A stretch of 64,000 bases of DNA from contig CANQRB010000003.1 of NCBI GenBank assembly GCA_947626145.1, forward strand, positions 124,001 to 188,000. The letters are read 5' to 3'. Numbering within the stretch: the stretch's first letter is position 1; every line of letters begins with the position of its first letter. Positions 62,613 through 64,000 of the stretch are shown here, one piece after another. Under the pieces are notes generated by a model. It was not told the DNA's origin, did not search any database, and worked only from the letters and a program-made list of their open reading frames with translations. The DNA comes from an uncultured Clostridia bacterium (lineage in GTDB: Bacteria; Bacillota; Clostridia; UMGS1883). Position numbers and translations under genes: made by a program.

Positions 62613-63794
62613 TTGGACAATCTAATATTGATTGGCTTAACAGGCCCATTTGGTAGTGGATGTACTTATGTGGCTAAAAAGCACTTGGAAAAATTTGGTT
62701 ATAAATACGTGTCGCTTTCTTCCATCTTAAAAGAAGAATATTGCCATAAATTTGACACTTGCAACTTTAAGCGTCATGACTTGCAGGAGTTTGGAAATTC
62801 CACAAGAGAATTACAGGGAAATGATTATTTTGCGAAAAAGGTATTTGAAATTATAACAAAAGCTTTGAAAGAAGATTCGTCACAAAACAAGTGGGTTATA
62901 GATAGTATTAGAAACACTCATGAAATTGAATATTTTAAGCGTGCAGGCGGCCAATTCTTTCTTATTTCTATTTGGGCTGACAAAACCACGCGTTGGAACA
63001 GAGTGACTGAAAAGTACGATAATAATCAAAATTTATTTGATACGGATGACAAACGGGATAGTAACGAGAATATCGAAAACGGTCAACAGATTACCCTCTG
63101 TTATCAAATGGCAGATGTAGTAGTAATAAACGAAAAAACATTGATCGAAAGCAGTGAGGACTACGAAAATTTTAATAAAATAATAAAAAAATATGTGCTT
63201 CTATTTGAAGGCAGGGAAACCTTTGAGCCAACAGAAAATGAAACGCTTATGACAATGGCATATGCAAATAGTTGGAGATCATCCTGTACTCAACGTAAAG
63301 TAGGAGCTCTAATAAGGGACGACTGTGGGAATGTTTTCAGTTCGGGCTACAATGAAGTTCCACGTTATGAACGGTCTTGTAAAAAGCAGTACGGAAAATG
63401 TTATAGAAAATTTTTACGAGATAAATTCAATGAAAAAATAGACAATATAATAAAGGAGGATTCTGAGCGTTCAAATGTAAAGGATTTATTTAAGAGAGAA
63501 TTTAAAATTCTTGATTATTGCAGGGCCCTTCATGCTGAGGAAAACGCTATAATAAATATGGCCCGTATGGGAATATCATATCCCATGGAAAAAGTAACGT
63601 TATATACGACTACATATCCCTGCAATTTATGCGCCAATAAAATTGCTCAAGTAGGCATAAAAAACATTGTATATTTTGAACCATATCCCATGGAAGAAGC
63701 TAAGAATATCCTATCAACGCACGGGGTAACACAAACTCCTTTTGAGGGTGTAACTTACAACGGATATTATAGATTAATGGAGGTTTTAAGATGA
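62613..63794 (+). CDS. P-loop kinase/deoxycytidylate deaminase fusion (AvcD-like anti-phage deaminase)
   Basis: 393 residues from a TTG start at 62613 behind a perfect GGAGGTGAT site. Domain 1 (about 1-190) is a nucleotide-kinase-like P-loop fold: Walker A variant GPFGSGCT at 11-18 (Cys where Lys is usual), the dNMP-kinase-like WVIDSIRNTHEIEYFKRAGG near 94 and FFLISIWADKTTRWNRV near 115. Domain 2 (about 208-393) is a dCMP-deaminase fold: SWRSSCTQRKVGALIRDD, then zinc motif HAE (307-309, catalytic Glu309) and PCNLC (336-340). The same two-domain plan is known in AvcD-type defence proteins, which deaminate dCTP/dCMP to starve phage. An extra charged insertion with three Cys (about 251-265) lies between the motifs. 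AT-rich and unlike neighbours. Overlaps the zinc-ribbon gene by 4 nt. Confidence 0.85.
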   Translation: MDNLILIGLTGPFGSGCTYVAKKHLEKFGYKYVSLSSILKEEYCHKFDTCNFKRHDLQEFGNSTRELQGNDYFAKKVFEIITKALKEDSSQNKWVIDSIRNTHEIEYFKRAGGQFFLISIWADKTTRWNRVTEKYDNNQNLFDTDDKRDSNENIENGQQITLCYQMADVVVINEKTLIESSEDYENFNKIIKKYVLLFEGRETFEPTENETLMTMAYANSWRSSCTQRKVGALIRDDCGNVFSSGYNEVPRYERSCKKQYGKCYRKFLRDKFNEKIDNIIKEDSERSNVKDLFKREFKILDYCRALHAEENAIINMARMGISYPMEKVTLYTTTYPCNLCANKIAQVGIKNIVYFEPYPMEEAKNILSTHGVTQTPFEGVTYNGYYRLMEVLR

Positions 63795-64000
63795 AAGTTT
63801 GTCCAAACTGTGGTAAGGTCGTAGGATACAATTCATACTTTGGCGCGTATATTTGTGACAATTGCGGCTGGGAAGCAAACGAAAATCTGTCTGCATGTGA
63901 TTCTTCATTAATTGAAGATTTAAAGAGCCTGTGTCATAACAAAGGCATAAGTTGCGATGAAAAATTAATATTTGAAAAATTTATAGATTTTCTCAAATCA
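63791..64000 (+). CDS. Zinc-ribbon protein, N-terminal part, coupled to the deaminase
   Basis: 70 codons, open to the window edge. Starts with ATG overlapping the deaminase stop (ATGA), so translation is coupled. Residues 4-25 form a zinc ribbon: CPNC (4-7) and CDNC (22-25), CPNCGKVVGYNSYFGAYICD then NCGW. Beyond it the chain is helical and acidic/hydrophobic (SSLIEDLKSLCHNKGISCDE, then KLIFEKFIDFLKS). Function unknown; the operon arrangement makes it a candidate partner or regulator of the deaminase. The total length is not known. Confidence 0.7.
   Translation, partial: MKVCPNCGKVVGYNSYFGAYICDNCGWEANENLSACDSSLIEDLKSLCHNKGISCDEKLIFEKFIDFLKS

Noticed and set aside
61981-64000. Prophage
   Set aside because: No integrase, repressor or structural gene is visible in the 2 kb after the tRNA; only the deaminase operon and a possible remnant are present.

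Overview
The window reads as chromosomal DNA of an anaerobic, endospore-forming member of the class Clostridia (Bacillota), most plausibly one of the higher-GC gut lineages such as Oscillospirales. Pointers: spoIIE with a Spo0A-type box in its promoter, a YtxC-like sporulation gene, the dgt-dnaG-rpoD cluster, a WalRK regulon, a phosphotransacetylase/acetate kinase pair, a 2-hydroxyacyl-CoA dehydratase-activase pair, and SigA promoters in which a 17-bp spacer is the rule. Most coding DNA is GC-rich; a few stretches (about 44.5-46.3 kb and everything after 62.1 kb) are clearly AT-richer. The genus was not determined.

Layout. 1-3.4 kb: edge of a secreted protein gene, trmFO with a lipoprotein, and a glycine-zipper protein. 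2.7-8.1 kb: wal operon (walR, walK, an inserted secreted gene, yycH, yycI). 8.1-12.4 kb: two-gene dehydratase activase, preceded by a structured insertion that duplicated the gene start. 13-14.9 kb: secreted protein with six chitobiase-type repeats. 14.9-16.4 kb: complete ISL3 element with 8-bp target duplication. 16.5-20.8 kb: pta-ackA-proB-proA. 20.9-26.3 kb: tmcAL, a secreted protein under an ECF-type promoter, a repeat-filled gap, ligA. 26.3-34.6 kb: ytxC-like gene, GME-fold protein, dgt-dnaG-rpoD, a small membrane protein coupled to spoIIE. 34.8-43.7 kb: secreted SLH-like protein, hom-lysC, dnaX-ybaB-recR-patatin-hisS. 43.7-47.3 kb: accessory patch with a MITE-like element, an orphan Phd antitoxin, small membrane and secreted proteins, an RHH protein and a relBE module. 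47.3-57.3 kb: long leftward operon recJ-relA-der-plsY-gpsA-two flavoproteins. 57.5-61.7 kb: LCP cell-wall ligase, a second repeat element, a tiny acidic gene, an Orn/Lys/Arg decarboxylase-family enzyme, a LysM protein and a conserved unknown. 61.9-64 kb: tRNA-Glu followed by an AT-rich insert.

The most notable content is the AT-rich DNA directly after tRNA-Glu. It holds a fused P-loop kinase/deoxycytidylate deaminase (AvcD-like, the architecture of nucleotide-depleting anti-phage deaminases) overlapping by 4 nt a zinc-ribbon gene that runs off the window. Other points worth a look: a RelE toxin whose C-terminal extension resembles the antitoxin tail, a LysM protein with what looks like an inactivated L,D-transpeptidase domain and an RBS-sequestering hairpin, and a family of mosaic intergenic repeats found only between convergent genes. 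All identifications are by eye; no database search was run.
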